A program made the position numbers and the translations under genes. DNA of 64,000 nt from Mogibacterium diversum_A (GTDB lineage Bacteria > Bacillota > Clostridia > Peptostreptococcales > Anaerovoracaceae). This document shows positions 15,079-24,929 of the stretch, piece by piece; the first letter of the stretch is position 1, and every line of letters starts with the position of its first letter. The notes below the pieces were generated by a model. It worked only from the letters and a program-made list of their open reading frames with translations. It did no database searches and had not been told where the DNA came from. The stretch lies in the NCBI RefSeq assembly GCF_938028775.1, contig NZ_CALIZG010000008.1, forward strand, positions 127,010-191,009, given 5' to 3'.

Positions 15079-16296
15079 TTAAAAGTCTACCTCTGTATCG
15101 TAGTAGCAGGCCTTAAGTAGGTTTTCCATTTCTTCTTGATTAATTTTACGAGGGTTTGCACCGGTACAAGCATCGAGGATAGCATTTTTTGCAATCTCAG
15201 GTAATCTTGCTAGGAATACATCTTCTGGAACAAATCCTTGATCTGCTGGATAGCTATCTGCACCGTAATTTTTGATGCCGTGAGGTATATTTAAAGCGTT
15301 ATTCATACCTCTCAGCCATTCAATCAGATTTTTAATCTTCTCATCTCTGCTCTCTCCACCTAACTTGAGTGTATCTGCAATTACAGCAAATCTCTCCGCA
15401 GCCCTCTCATCCTTTGCATTGAATGCGATAACCTTTGGCAGGTACATTGCATTTGCAGCACCATGGATGATATGCGCACCATAATCGTCAAATGCAGCTC
15501 CTGTCTTATGTGCCATAGAGTGTACTATACCGAGCAGTCCGCTTGAGAATGCAATTCCAGCTAGACACTGTGCATTATGCATAGCATCTCTCGCTTCCAT
15601 ATCTCCCTCATATGACGGAACTAGATTCTTCTGAATCATCTGTATAGCGTATAAAGCTGGTGCATCCGTGTAATCTGATGCGGCTAATGATACAAAGGCT
15701 TCTATCGCATGTGTAAGAGCATCCATTCCTGTGTGAGCTACAAGCTTCTGTGGCATCGTCTCTGCAAGATCTGGATCGACAATAGCTACATCTGGTGTAA
15801 TCTGAAAATCTGCGAGTGGATATTTGATACCCTTATCATAGTCAGTAATTACGGAAAAAGCAGTAACTTCTGTAGCCGTTCCCGATGTAGAGGATACTGC
15901 GCAAAAGTGCGCCTTCTTTCGAAGCTCAGGAAGACCAAACACCTTGCACATATCTTCAAATGTACATTCTGGGTACTCGTACTTAATCCACATAGCCTTC
16001 GCAGCGTCAATTGGAGAGCCTCCACCAATTGCAACAATCCAGTCAGGCTCAAATTCGAGCATCTTACGGGCACCATCCATCACTGTAGTTACAGATGGAT
16101 CTGACTCAATTCCCTCGATTAGAGCAACCTCCATACCCGCTTCCTCCAGATATTGCTGAGCCTTATCTAGGAAACCGAACCTCTTCATGCTTCCGCCACC
16201 AACGCAAATAACAGCCTTCTTACCTTTTAGCGATTTAAGTGCTTCCAGAGCACCCTTTCCATGATATAAATCCCTAGGATTTGTAAATCTCATCAT
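15079..16296 (-). CDS. Iron-containing alcohol dehydrogenase
   Basis: NAD(P)H-dependent reduction of an aldehyde (or 1,3-propanediol/butanol-type substrate) at a mononuclear iron; cytosolic. 405 residues with GGGSPIDAAK for nucleotide binding, and metal-binding Asp/His residues in the AHTGMDALTHAIEA and IVHSMAHKTG regions. AGGAGG stands 8 bases before the first ATG. It is monocistronic with its own terminator. Substrate cannot be assigned; family members include butanol and lactaldehyde dehydrogenases. Rex control is plausible by pathway. Confidence 0.92.
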   Translation of the reverse strand: MMRFTNPRDLYHGKGALEALKSLKGKKAVICVGGGSMKRFGFLDKAQQYLEEAGMEVALIEGIESDPSVTTVMDGARKMLEFEPDWIVAIGGGSPIDAAKAMWIKYEYPECTFEDMCKVFGLPELRKKAHFCAVSSTSGTATEVTAFSVITDYDKGIKYPLADFQITPDVAIVDPDLAETMPQKLVAHTGMDALTHAIEAFVSLAASDYTDAPALYAIQMIQKNLVPSYEGDMEARDAMHNAQCLAGIAFSSGLLGIVHSMAHKTGAAFDDYGAHIIHGAANAMYLPKVIAFNAKDERAAERFAVIADTLKLGGESRDEKIKNLIEWLRGMNNALNIPHGIKNYGADSYPADQGFVPEDVFLARLPEIAKNAILDACTGANPRKINQEEMENLLKACYYDTEVDF

Positions 16297-16565
16297 CTCA
16301 AATACCTCCTCAGTAAAACTTACTATTTTGATACAATCTTAACGATATTGTCTCATGAAATCAATATTTGCTGCAAATTGTTATCACTGATAGATTTGTC
16401 ATATATTATAAATATTTTTTATGAAATTATAATTTTATTTCATTTAGATTAATCATTTTATTAAGTTAGGGTCTTACTATTTCCGCTGCACTTTGCATCA
16501 GTTGTGCTATTAATCCGATTAGTATACTGGATAATCATCGTTCATGAAATTATAAACAGACATGG
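16297..16565. other. AT-rich intergenic region upstream of alcohol dehydrogenase
   Basis: No convincing gene. It contains an imperfect inverted repeat at 16330-16354 (GATACAAT, 9 bases, ATTGTCTC) close to the alcohol dehydrogenase start. This could be an operator, but it does not match the usual Rex half-site well. Confidence 0.4.
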
Positions 16566-16592
16566 AAAAAGGGCTGCCGACTGCAGCCCTTC
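16566..16592 (-). terminator. Terminator of the tsaEB-rimI-tsaD-ABC-F run
   Basis: On the minus strand AAGGGCTGC pairs exactly with GCAGCCCTT over AGTCG and is followed by TTT. Confidence 0.85.
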
Positions 16593-16617
16593 ACACATTA
16601 TTAAGATTATTCAACTA

Positions 16618-18531
16618 TCAGTCTTCCTGTAAGCTGAGCCATTCGTCGTAAATGCTCTCGAGTTCGGTCTTGTACTCATCAGCCTTGTCACCAGCCTCCC
16701 TGAGATAGAACACATCAGAAGCATGTTCAGGCTTACACATTTCAGACTCGATATCATCAATCTTGGCCTCTATATCGTGAATAATCGCTTCTAATTCAGA
16801 GACCCTGCGAGATCTGCGCCTCTCTTCAGCTTCTCGTTCCTTCCTGCGTCTACGCTCTTCTTCAGCGCTTAGTTCATCATTTGTATTTTCATCGTCACCA
16901 ATATCGTTATCTTGCTTGTCAAACTCTGAACTTTTCTCGAGATAGTAATCAAACTTGCCTTTGTATTCCCTTATTCCTTCGTGTCTTAGCTCGAGGATTC
17001 TGTCGGGAATCTTACTGAGAAGATATCTGTCGTGAGATACGATGAGAACTGTCCCTTTGAATTCCATAATTGCCGCCTCAACAATTTCCTTTGACTCAAT
17101 ATCAAGATGATTGGTCGGTTCGTCGAAGATTAGGGTATTAGCCCCGGATAACATTAGCTTTAGAAGCGACAATCTCGCTTTTTCTCCGCCTGAAAGCGAC
17201 GAGACGCTTTTGAATACATCGTCACCTCTAAATAGGAATCTACCGAGGATATTTCGCATTTCCGTGTCGGTATAGAGATGATATGCGTTTTTCATCTCAC
17301 CTAATACAGTCTCGTTCTCATCAAGTAAAAGCTGCCCCTGGTCATAATAGCCAAAATCAACATTATATCCGATTTTTAAATATCCTTCATCTGCTTCTTC
17401 CTCGCCCATGATGATGCGCAGCAGGGTGGTTTTACCTACACCATTCTCTCCGATAAAACATATCTTCTCTCCACTTTTGATATCAAACTTGACATCCTTA
17501 AAGAGCTGCTTCTCTCCAAAGCTCTTAGACAGCTCTTCTGTCATGATTACATCCTTACCACTCTGAAAGTCAGCATCAAATGATAGTTTCAGTTCGGCCT
17601 GCTTAAGTGACGGTCTATCCAGCACTTCTAAATGCGCAAGCCTCTTCTCTCTAGACTGTGCCCTCTTGACAAGATGTTCCGTATTATGCTGCTTAAATCT
17701 GCGGATTATTTCTTCCTGCCTAGCGATTTCTTTCTGTTGCTTTTCGTACTCTCGTCTCATCACCTCTTCGCGCTCACTACGCTTTACGAGGTATTCTGAG
17801 TAATTCCCGCGATAATCTACAAGGTGCGTCCCTCGCATATCAAATATGCGATTCACTATCCTATCCAAAAAATATCTGTCATGAGATACAACGATTATCG
17901 TCCCTTTATAAGTCTTTAGGAATGACTCGAGCCAAGCAAGCATCTTAAGATCGAGATGATTAGTTGGTTCGTCAAGCATGAGGATATCTGGCTTTTGAAG
18001 CATCATACAAGCCAGTGCAAGTCTGGTTTTCTCACCGCCAGAAAGCATGCTTATCTCCTTATCGTGAGTATCTGCACCAAATCCCATACTCGCCAGTACA
18101 CCGATTAGTTCGCTCTTGTATGAATATCCACCAATAGCTTTATACTCATCCATAAGGTGGGTATAGGCTTCTAGATCTTGATCAAATCTCGGATTATTCG
18201 TATCAGAGATTGCCTTCTCCAGGCTTGAAATCTCCGCTTCCATCTCATAAAAGTGCGTAAAAGTCTTCGCAGCTTCCTCGATAACTGTTCCTTCTGAGAA
18301 AAAGTGATCCTTCTGTTTGAGATACCCGACGACATACCCACTGCGGATAAAAACATCGCCGCTAGTCGGTTCATTCTCGCCTGCAATTATGCTTAGCAAT
18401 GTGGTTTTTCCAGCTCCGTTCGGACCGACTATTCCAACTTTGTCTCCTTTATTTACAGAAAACGAAACATCCTCTATGATGATGTCAGTTCCGTACGACT
18501 TGCATATATCTTTTGCCGACATTACAAGCAT
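16618..18531 (-). CDS. ABC-F family ATPase, Uup/YdiF-like
   Basis: Soluble tandem ATPase of the ABC-F family, which acts on the ribosome rather than in transport. Two ABC domains with Walker A GPNGAGKT and GENGVGKT and two LSGGEK signatures, an interdomain linker rich in charged residues, and a C-terminal coiled coil of about 80 residues as in Uup/YdiF. 637 residues from ATG 18531, which has GGAG 8 bases upstream; a longer in-frame start at 18639 would run back into tsaD and is rejected. It follows tsaD by 2 bases. Antibiotic-resistance ABC-Fs belong to the same family, but nothing points to resistance here. Confidence 0.9.
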   Translation of the reverse strand: MLVMSAKDICKSYGTDIIIEDVSFSVNKGDKVGIVGPNGAGKTTLLSIIAGENEPTSGDVFIRSGYVVGYLKQKDHFFSEGTVIEEAAKTFTHFYEMEAEISSLEKAISDTNNPRFDQDLEAYTHLMDEYKAIGGYSYKSELIGVLASMGFGADTHDKEISMLSGGEKTRLALACMMLQKPDILMLDEPTNHLDLKMLAWLESFLKTYKGTIIVVSHDRYFLDRIVNRIFDMRGTHLVDYRGNYSEYLVKRSEREEVMRREYEKQQKEIARQEEIIRRFKQHNTEHLVKRAQSREKRLAHLEVLDRPSLKQAELKLSFDADFQSGKDVIMTEELSKSFGEKQLFKDVKFDIKSGEKICFIGENGVGKTTLLRIIMGEEEADEGYLKIGYNVDFGYYDQGQLLLDENETVLGEMKNAYHLYTDTEMRNILGRFLFRGDDVFKSVSSLSGGEKARLSLLKLMLSGANTLIFDEPTNHLDIESKEIVEAAIMEFKGTVLIVSHDRYLLSKIPDRILELRHEGIREYKGKFDYYLEKSSEFDKQDNDIGDDENTNDELSAEEERRRRKEREAEERRRSRRVSELEAIIHDIEAKIDDIESEMCKPEHASDVFYLREAGDKADEYKTELESIYDEWLSLQED

Positions 18532-18533
18532 AG

Positions 18534-19550
18534 TTAAAACTCCAGTCCGGGGCACGCATCTAATGACATGTCCGCGAACTCTCCTTTCTTCATCTGATAG
18601 TATGCAGAGCAAGCGATCATCGCACCGTTGTCTGTGCATAGGATCTGAGCTGGCTTAAGAATCTCGATTCCAGCTGCTTCGCCCTTGCTCTCAAGCAATT
18701 CTCTAAGCCTGCTGTTAGCAGCAACGCCACCAGCCACTACGATTTTATTATTTCCATAAGAAGTAGCCGCGCTGATTGCCTTATCTGCAATAACTTCCAT
18801 AATTGCTTCTTGAAACGAAGCTGCCAAATCAGGTATATTTATATCTCTTTCTGCCTGTCTTTCACTATTTATGTAGTTTAGTACCTGCGTCTTGAGACCG
18901 CTAAAGCTGAAGTCATAGCTTCCATCATTGAGATACACCCTTTTAAATTTGATAGCATCTCTATCCCCTTCGCGAGCAGCTTTATCTATCTTTGGTCCAC
19001 CTGGATATCCTAGTCCGACTACCCTAGCAACCTTATCCAAAGCTTCACCTGCAGCGTCATCTCTAGTCGCTCCAAGTATTTTACACTCGTTGTAATCATC
19101 GACTTTTATGATGTTGGTGTGTCCACCAGAGACCACGAGTCCAATGAACGGTGGCTCAAGCTCCTTATAGTCTAGATAGTTCGATGCGATATGACCATGC
19201 ATATGGTTTACCCCCACTAGCGGAATGTCGCGAGCCCACGCCATTGCCTTTGCCGTTGCCACTCCAACAAGTAGCGCACCAACCAGTCCTGGCCCATAAG
19301 TTACTCCTATGAGGTCTACCTTATCCATAGTAACTCCAGCTTCATCTAGCGCTTGCTCTATTACATCGTTGATATTCTCAAGGTGACGCCTCGAAGCAAT
19401 TTCAGGTACTACACCACCAAACTTAGTGTGTATGTCAATCTGCGATGAAATGACATTTGCTAGAACCTCACGTCCGTCTGCAACTATGCCTACTGCCGTC
19501 TCATCACAGCTCGATTCTATTCCCAGTGTAATATGCTTATTATTATGCAT
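18534..19550 (-). CDS. tsaD: TsaD, tRNA t6A synthesis subunit
   Basis: Transfers threonylcarbamoyl to A37 of ANN-decoding tRNAs with TsaB and TsaE. 338 residues of the ASKHA fold: GIESSCDETA, metal-binding HMHGH (about residue 110), SGGHTN and the late VAGGVAANSRLR. A GTG two codons earlier is possible; ATG at 19550 is chosen. It overlaps rimI by 8 bases and sits in the usual clostridial order tsaE-tsaB-rimI-tsaD. Confidence 0.97.
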   Translation of the reverse strand: MHNNKHITLGIESSCDETAVGIVADGREVLANVISSQIDIHTKFGGVVPEIASRRHLENINDVIEQALDEAGVTMDKVDLIGVTYGPGLVGALLVGVATAKAMAWARDIPLVGVNHMHGHIASNYLDYKELEPPFIGLVVSGGHTNIIKVDDYNECKILGATRDDAAGEALDKVARVVGLGYPGGPKIDKAAREGDRDAIKFKRVYLNDGSYDFSFSGLKTQVLNYINSERQAERDINIPDLAASFQEAIMEVIADKAISAATSYGNNKIVVAGGVAANSRLRELLESKGEAAGIEILKPAQILCTDNGAMIACSAYYQMKKGEFADMSLDACPGLEF

Positions 19551-20025
19551 AACCACCTGTCTCCCTCTTCATAATCAGCGCATCCTCACCATTATCTAGA
19601 TAATACCCTGGACGCACTCCGCACTCATTAAATCCGTATTTTTTGTAAAGCTTTATCGCAGGCATGTTGCTAACTCTCACCTCGAGGTTTATAGTTGCCA
19701 CGCCACTTGTTGAAAGCATTTCAATCATAGCGAGCATAATCGCATCACCTATTCCCTTCCTTCTGAAGTCAACTCTCACTGCGATACTGTTAAGATCAGC
19801 TTCATCCAGAACTGTCCAAATATCAGCATATCCTGCAAATTCGCCTTCATACTCAGCCACAATCACGAACGCACTATCGTTTTCAAGTATATCGTAGCTA
19901 AGTGCCTCCTTGCTCCATGGCATTGCAAACGTCTGCACATCAAGCTCATATATATCATCAAGATCTGAGGACTTTGCAATTCGGACTCTGATCTTAGTCT
20001 TATCCCGATATGTTTCCATTATCAT
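19543..20025 (-). CDS. rimI: RimI-type ribosomal protein S18 N-acetyltransferase
   Basis: GNAT acetyltransferase, 160 residues, predicted to acetylate an alanine N-terminus of ribosomal protein S18. It has the acetyl-CoA site RRKGIGDAIM and the C-terminal YKKYGFNECGVRPGYY. The start overlaps the tsaB stop as ATGA, and the end overlaps tsaD. The family often sits in the t6A operon, as here. The substrate is inferred from that context. Confidence 0.9.
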   Translation of the reverse strand: MIMETYRDKTKIRVRIAKSSDLDDIYELDVQTFAMPWSKEALSYDILENDSAFVIVAEYEGEFAGYADIWTVLDEADLNSIAVRVDFRRKGIGDAIMLAMIEMLSTSGVATINLEVRVSNMPAIKLYKKYGFNECGVRPGYYLDNGEDALIMKRETGGYA

Positions 20026-20762
20026 CTAAGCTTCCCTATCTTGCTACTGAGAGTACCGGATTCAAGTCTCATCTCAGCTTCACTCTTTCTCATATAGTTA
20101 GGAAGAAGATAATCATAAGTGATTGTATTGTTACTGTTATATTTTTGAAGTGCTAGCCCAGCCACTGACGAAGCATCTTGATAGCGCCACTCCTCATCAG
20201 CTAATCTATATAATCCAGCTTCACGAATTTTATCTTCATATGCATCTATGCCATCACCAACAAAGATAATCTGCTTCTCCTCAGAATCGATTTTATCAAT
20301 CTCTTCCAAAAACTCATCTGTCATGTACTGCCTCTCACTAAGTACAGCATTATATCTGGCGCCATCTCTCTCAAAAAGTGCACCGTAGAGCTGTCCTCTC
20401 CTCGCATTGATGATAGGTGCGAAAAATCTTACTTCCTCACCCACATGAGCGTCAGCAAGAGCCGCCATTCCCTCTAGAGAAGATATCGAAATACAAGGTA
20501 TATTAAGCATCTCGGCGATTCCCCTCGCACTAGATACCCCAATTCTTATACCTGTAAACGAGCCTGGACCTATAGAAGCCGCCACTGCTTCGATGGAATT
20601 AGTTCCAATCCCTTCTGCCTTAAGGCATCCATCAGCAAGTAGCATGATATCCTTAAGGTGATTCATTTCTTCATGGGAGCTTTTTGATGAGATTCTGCCA
20701 TCTCCATCTATGAGTGCAGCTGAACCATATTTTCCTGTTGTCTCAATGCTTAGAATATACAT
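20022..20762 (-). CDS. tsaB: TsaB, t6A complex scaffold
   Basis: Inactive ASKHA paralogue that dimerises with TsaD in t6A synthesis. 246 residues starting MYILSIETTGKYGSAAL with GPGSFTGIRIG, the family signature. Overlaps tsaE by 13 bases and rimI by 4, so expression is coupled. Confidence 0.95.
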   Translation of the reverse strand: MYILSIETTGKYGSAALIDGDGRISSKSSHEEMNHLKDIMLLADGCLKAEGIGTNSIEAVAASIGPGSFTGIRIGVSSARGIAEMLNIPCISISSLEGMAALADAHVGEEVRFFAPIINARRGQLYGALFERDGARYNAVLSERQYMTDEFLEEIDKIDSEEKQIIFVGDGIDAYEDKIREAGLYRLADEEWRYQDASSVAGLALQKYNSNNTITYDYLLPNYMRKSEAEMRLESGTLSSKIGKLR

Positions 20763-21181
20763 CTATAAACTCGCTCCCCCTGTTTTTCACCATACTCTAT
20801 CAATATTACCTTTGCTTTCTCAGGTACAACATCCGCCACTATATCAGCCCACTCAATTATGCATACTCCATCAGAATAGAAATATTCATCAGCTCCGATA
20901 TCGAGAAGTTCATCACCACTCGATAATCTATACACATCAAAATGGAAGAGCGGTATTATACCGCTCTTGTGTTCCTTAACAATATTGAAGGTTGGACTAT
21001 CGATATTCTCAGTAACCCCAAGCCCCTTTGCGATATACTTCGTCAAAGTAGTCTTGCCAGTTCCAAGATCTCCAATAAGAGCCACAATATCGCCCGGCTC
21101 CAATGAGGAAGCCAATTTCATTCCAAACTCTTCAGTGTCATGCTCATTTTTTATATAAACAATCCGTTCCTGAACACCCAT
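20750..21181 (-). CDS. tsaE: TsaE, t6A complex ATPase
   Basis: P-loop ATPase that resets the TsaBD complex. 143 residues with Walker A GDLGTGKTT, SPTFNIVKEH and HFDVYRLSSGDELLDIG, all typical. It is the first of the four-gene t6A cluster and lies 14 bases after pepV. Confidence 0.95.
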   Translation of the reverse strand: MGVQERIVYIKNEHDTEEFGMKLASSLEPGDIVALIGDLGTGKTTLTKYIAKGLGVTENIDSPTFNIVKEHKSGIIPLFHFDVYRLSSGDELLDIGADEYFYSDGVCIIEWADIVADVVPEKAKVILIEYGEKQGERVYRCIF

Positions 21182-21195
21182 TTCTCTTCCTATAC

Positions 21196-22623
21196 CTACT
21201 TACAACAAAGCTTATATATGGTCGAGGCATATATCTTTGCCATCTTGTCATACGAATCAAGAGAGATTCTCTCATCTGTCATATGCATGCAATCATCTTC
21301 CCACGGAAAGAGTCCTCCGAATGCTAATACACCATCAAAGTGCTTAGCATATGTTCCGCCACCGATTACTACTGGTTCACTATCTAAATCTCCCGAGTAA
21401 TCTCTATATGCTTCCATCAGAGTTTTTACAAACTCGTCTTCTGGATCAATATATATCGCTTTATCGTCTGTACCCTTTACTATGCCTTGATTTGGTCCTA
21501 ATACACTTTCAATACCTTTCATAACTGCTGAATTCTCATACGTTACGGGGACTCTAATGTTCATCTTCATAGTGGCAACTTCATCATTAATATCAATCGT
21601 TCCGACGTTTACGATTACCTTACCTGATTGATTATCTTCAAACTGACATTCTAAGCGTTCACCATTTAAATCAAATCCGATATGCTCATTATAGAAATCG
21701 ATAAACTCAGTTACCTCATCTCCAGAGAGGTCAAGCTTACCAAGGAATTCCATAAGAATGCTTATAGCATTGAGTCCTTTCTCTGGCATTGAGCCATGTG
21801 CCGAGGCTCCATGAGCCTCAACGGCTAATGATGTCCCAGTCTTTTTAGCGGTAACATCATACCCGCTCTCTTTACTATATGATTTAGCGAGTGCAATAAT
21901 ATCGTCATATCTTGCTCTCTCATCTGAAGCTATAACTGCTCTAGCATGCGCTGGAACTGCATTTGCTGCCAGTCCACCTTGAACCTTGCTCAGCACAATC
22001 CCTTCCTTCACTGTATGCTTCTTGAGCTTCTGCGCGATATCAAAGATAAGAATACCCTTCTCCCCATTAATAACAGGAAAATCAGCATCTGGGGTAATCC
22101 CAAAATCAGGCATCTTTGCCACTTCTCTATAATGGATCGCGCTTTCCTTGCCAGTCTCCTCATCGAGACCAGCGATCAGCTTAATTGTCTTCTTAGGTGT
22201 AATGCCTGCATCTTTAATTGCTTTCATAGCAAAAAGTGCAGCGATAACAGGTCCTTTATCGTCAGCTGTTCCTCGTCCATACATAAAACCATCTTCAATC
22301 ACAGGATTAAATGGTCCATACTTCCAATCATCAGCCACCGGAACTACATCGAGGTGTCCAACTATACCGAATGATTCTTCGCCTGGCTCTCCAGGAAAAA
22401 CGATTTCTCCAACGTAATTATCATAGTTGTGGACCTCGAATCCCATGCTCTCACCAAGTTTAAGCAGCTCTGTAAGAGACTCCTGAACGCCCTTTCCAAA
22501 CGGGTAAAGCTCCCCTTCAGGTGTTCTTACTGGTTCTGACTTTACACTGTCAATTCTTACTTGTTTTGCAAGCTCTTCAATCATTTCAGAATTTGAATTT
22601 TCTAAGTACTCTATATAATTCAT
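21196..22623 (-). CDS. pepV: PepV-like dipeptidase, M20 family
   Basis: Zinc-dependent cytosolic dipeptidase for dipeptides with an unblocked N-terminus. 475 residues with the M20 metal motifs GHLDVVP and GRGTADDKGP, the catalytic GLDEETGKES and a late GGGTYAKHF. ATG 22623 follows GAGG at normal distance; the longer in-frame start at 22662 lacks support. It fits an amino-acid-fermenting lifestyle and may be co-transcribed with the downstream t6A genes. Confidence 0.9.
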   Translation of the reverse strand: MNYIEYLENSNSEMIEELAKQVRIDSVKSEPVRTPEGELYPFGKGVQESLTELLKLGESMGFEVHNYDNYVGEIVFPGEPGEESFGIVGHLDVVPVADDWKYGPFNPVIEDGFMYGRGTADDKGPVIAALFAMKAIKDAGITPKKTIKLIAGLDEETGKESAIHYREVAKMPDFGITPDADFPVINGEKGILIFDIAQKLKKHTVKEGIVLSKVQGGLAANAVPAHARAVIASDERARYDDIIALAKSYSKESGYDVTAKKTGTSLAVEAHGASAHGSMPEKGLNAISILMEFLGKLDLSGDEVTEFIDFYNEHIGFDLNGERLECQFEDNQSGKVIVNVGTIDINDEVATMKMNIRVPVTYENSAVMKGIESVLGPNQGIVKGTDDKAIYIDPEDEFVKTLMEAYRDYSGDLDSEPVVIGGGTYAKHFDGVLAFGGLFPWEDDCMHMTDERISLDSYDKMAKIYASTIYKLCCK

Positions 22624-22693
22624 TCTACTACCTCTAACTGCAAAGTATATCACACTAAACATTACTTCAAATGCTTGATTATACTTGATTTAC

Positions 22694-23971
22694 TTACTTA
22701 ATCTTTCCCATATTTTCCGCTGTGGTCTTGTCGTTAGTCACATACAGCGAAATAACCTTTCCAGACTTAATTGTTGATAGGTTTACTGATTTTATAGGAT
22801 TTCCATATTCATCAAAAGTGAACACACCGGTCGCACCTCTGACATTTGATAATTCTGACAAAGCTTTTCGTATTTCGACTGGATTCTTAGAATTTGCTCT
22901 ATTGATAGCATTGATGGCCAGCAAATATGAATCATATCCAAGAGCGGCATTACTCGTTGGTTCGGAATCATTACCGTACTTCTTTGCATACTCAATAATA
23001 AATCTCTGAGTCTCAGCCGTTACGGACTTTGTCGTCGTTTTTCCACCGCTGAACACGGAGTCCGACGGAAATACAACTTTAATCTTTGGATGGCTCTTCA
23101 TCATCGCTATAAAGTCTTCATTATTCCAGTTTGAGCTCCCTACAAATGTTATCTTCTTCTCTAGATTTTCTTTTTCTATTTCTGAAAAGAGCTTATCGGA
23201 ATTCTCTGCGCCAAACGGTACAACCACAACATCTGCATCAGATTTCTTTATACTTTTAACTAGCTTTCCATAGTTTTCAAAATCGACATCAACAGCCTTC
23301 TTGTAGACTATGGATGAAGCGCCGGAAGAGTCACCTGCTGAACTCTGCTCTAGCTCACTAATCTTGGAGTTGAAGCCTCTCTGCATGGCAGTGTTAGCAC
23401 TATCATTCTTCATGGATATCGTTGCAATTTTTCTTGATCCAAGCACACTGTACACGTATTCGGCTAGACCTGCTCCGCGCTGTGATTCGGTAATAGATGC
23501 CCTGAAATAATACTTGTTGTTCTCCGTAATCAGCGGATTGACTGCAGACGGCGTAATAGTCGGAATCTTTGCTGCCTCAATATATGGTGATGCAACCATA
23601 GAGTTTGCCTCACCGGCACTCCCAAGTATTACAGTTGGTTTCATCTTGATGAGGTTCTGTATCGCACCTTTTGCTGAATTGACATCAGACTGGTTATCGA
23701 CTCTAACGAGTTTAATCTTAATTCCATTTACATTGCTATAAATAGAATTTGCGAGCTCAATTCCTCTGATTTCCTCTTCACCTTGTTCTTTAAATTCTCC
23801 AGAACTAGGTTCATATATACCGATGGTTATGGTGTTATCATCACCAACTACCTGCTTATCTACAAAAGTCTTTTTGAAATTGTCAAAGGTCGTGCATCCA
23901 CCAAGTACACTAGCTATCATTATCAGTAATAACATGATGGATACCGCTTTAAGTTTCTTCTTATTACTCAA
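22694..23971 (-). CDS. Lipoprotein binding protein, branched-chain amino acid type
   Basis: Periplasmic-binding-protein fold of the LivJ/K (receptor-ligand-binding) family. 425 residues with a lipoprotein signal ending LGGC (Cys at about residue 26), so it should be anchored outside the membrane. The TTG start overlaps the dus stop by 8 bases. No permease or ATPase genes are adjacent, so it is an orphan here; the transporter may be elsewhere or it may act as a sensor. Confidence 0.85.
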   Translation of the reverse strand: MSNKKKLKAVSIMLLLIMIASVLGGCTTFDNFKKTFVDKQVVGDDNTITIGIYEPSSGEFKEQGEEEIRGIELANSIYSNVNGIKIKLVRVDNQSDVNSAKGAIQNLIKMKPTVILGSAGEANSMVASPYIEAAKIPTITPSAVNPLITENNKYYFRASITESQRGAGLAEYVYSVLGSRKIATISMKNDSANTAMQRGFNSKISELEQSSAGDSSGASSIVYKKAVDVDFENYGKLVKSIKKSDADVVVVPFGAENSDKLFSEIEKENLEKKITFVGSSNWNNEDFIAMMKSHPKIKVVFPSDSVFSGGKTTTKSVTAETQRFIIEYAKKYGNDSEPTSNAALGYDSYLLAINAINRANSKNPVEIRKALSELSNVRGATGVFTFDEYGNPIKSVNLSTIKSGKVISLYVTNDKTTAENMGKIK

Positions 23972-24929
23972 TGTTCAAAGCCTCTTTCATCTCTGCATGT
24001 GTTTCAATATTATTAATCTTACCACGGAGTTTAGCTGCTCCCTTCACCCCTTTAGTATACCATGCGACAAACTTCCTCATCTCTCTTACCGCAGAATATT
24101 CATCCTTAAGTTGAACCAGTTCGTCTAGGTGTCTAATCATCATCATGCTAAGTTCTCTTACAGTTGGACGAGGTGGTGCCTCCTCGCCATGGAAGGCTGC
24201 ATTTAATTCTTTAAATATCCAGGGATTTCCCATTGCACCTCGTGCTACCATGACAAAGTCGCATCCTGTCTCCTCCATCATGCGCACGCCATCTTTACCT
24301 GTAAATACATCGCCATTACCTATAACTGGTATACCTACAGCTTCTTTGACCCGCCTTATGATATCCCAGTCAGCATTGCCTGAATAGTATTGTTCCCGCG
24401 TTCTCCCATGAACTGCAACAGCAGATGCCCCTGCACTTGATATGGCCTTTGCAACTTCTGCTGCATTGATAGACTCCTCATCGAATCCTTTTCTTATCTT
24501 AACAGTAACTGGTTTCTCAGAATTTTTCACAACCGCATATACGATATCATAGACAAGGTCAGGGTTCTTCATTAGAGCTGCACCATCACCATTTTTTACA
24601 ACCTTAGGTACTGGACAGCCCATATTAATATCGAGAATCTTATTGGGTTCTGAGTTCAAAGCCGATGCAGCATACGACATCACATCAGGTTCACTGCCAA
24701 AAATTTGGACTGCTGTTATTCCGGATTTCGGAGGTATATATAGGAGTTTTGGCGTTTTCCTATCTCCATAATATAAACCTTTTGCACTCACCATTTCAGT
24801 GCACGTCATCGCCGCCCCCTGCTCCTCGCATAGTCTTCTCATAACTGCATCCGTGACACCTGCAAGCGGTGCTAACAAAAATGGATTTGGTAGCTCAACA
24901 TCACCAATAATATATCTCGTATCTGACAT
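23964..24929 (-). CDS. dusB: tRNA-dihydrouridine synthase, DusB-like
   Basis: FMN enzyme reducing uridines in tRNA. 321 residues with APLAGVTD, the catalytic Cys in DINMGCPVPKV, KIRKGFD and GNGDVFTG. Its start shares a base with the coaX stop (TAATG), an arrangement seen in many Firmicutes. Dus subtype is inferred. Confidence 0.92.
   Translation of the reverse strand: MSDTRYIIGDVELPNPFLLAPLAGVTDAVMRRLCEEQGAAMTCTEMVSAKGLYYGDRKTPKLLYIPPKSGITAVQIFGSEPDVMSYAASALNSEPNKILDINMGCPVPKVVKNGDGAALMKNPDLVYDIVYAVVKNSEKPVTVKIRKGFDEESINAAEVAKAISSAGASAVAVHGRTREQYYSGNADWDIIRRVKEAVGIPVIGNGDVFTGKDGVRMMEETGCDFVMVARGAMGNPWIFKELNAAFHGEEAPPRPTVRELSMMMIRHLDELVQLKDEYSAVREMRKFVAWYTKGVKGAAKLRGKINNIETHAEMKEALNIE

Noticed and set aside
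15709..16104. 131-codon plus-strand frame inside alcohol dehydrogenase
   Set aside because: Antisense shadow of a well-supported gene.
16330..16354. Rex operator upstream of alcohol dehydrogenase
   Set aside because: The inverted repeat has 9-base spacing and does not fit the usual TTGTTAA/TTAACAA halves.
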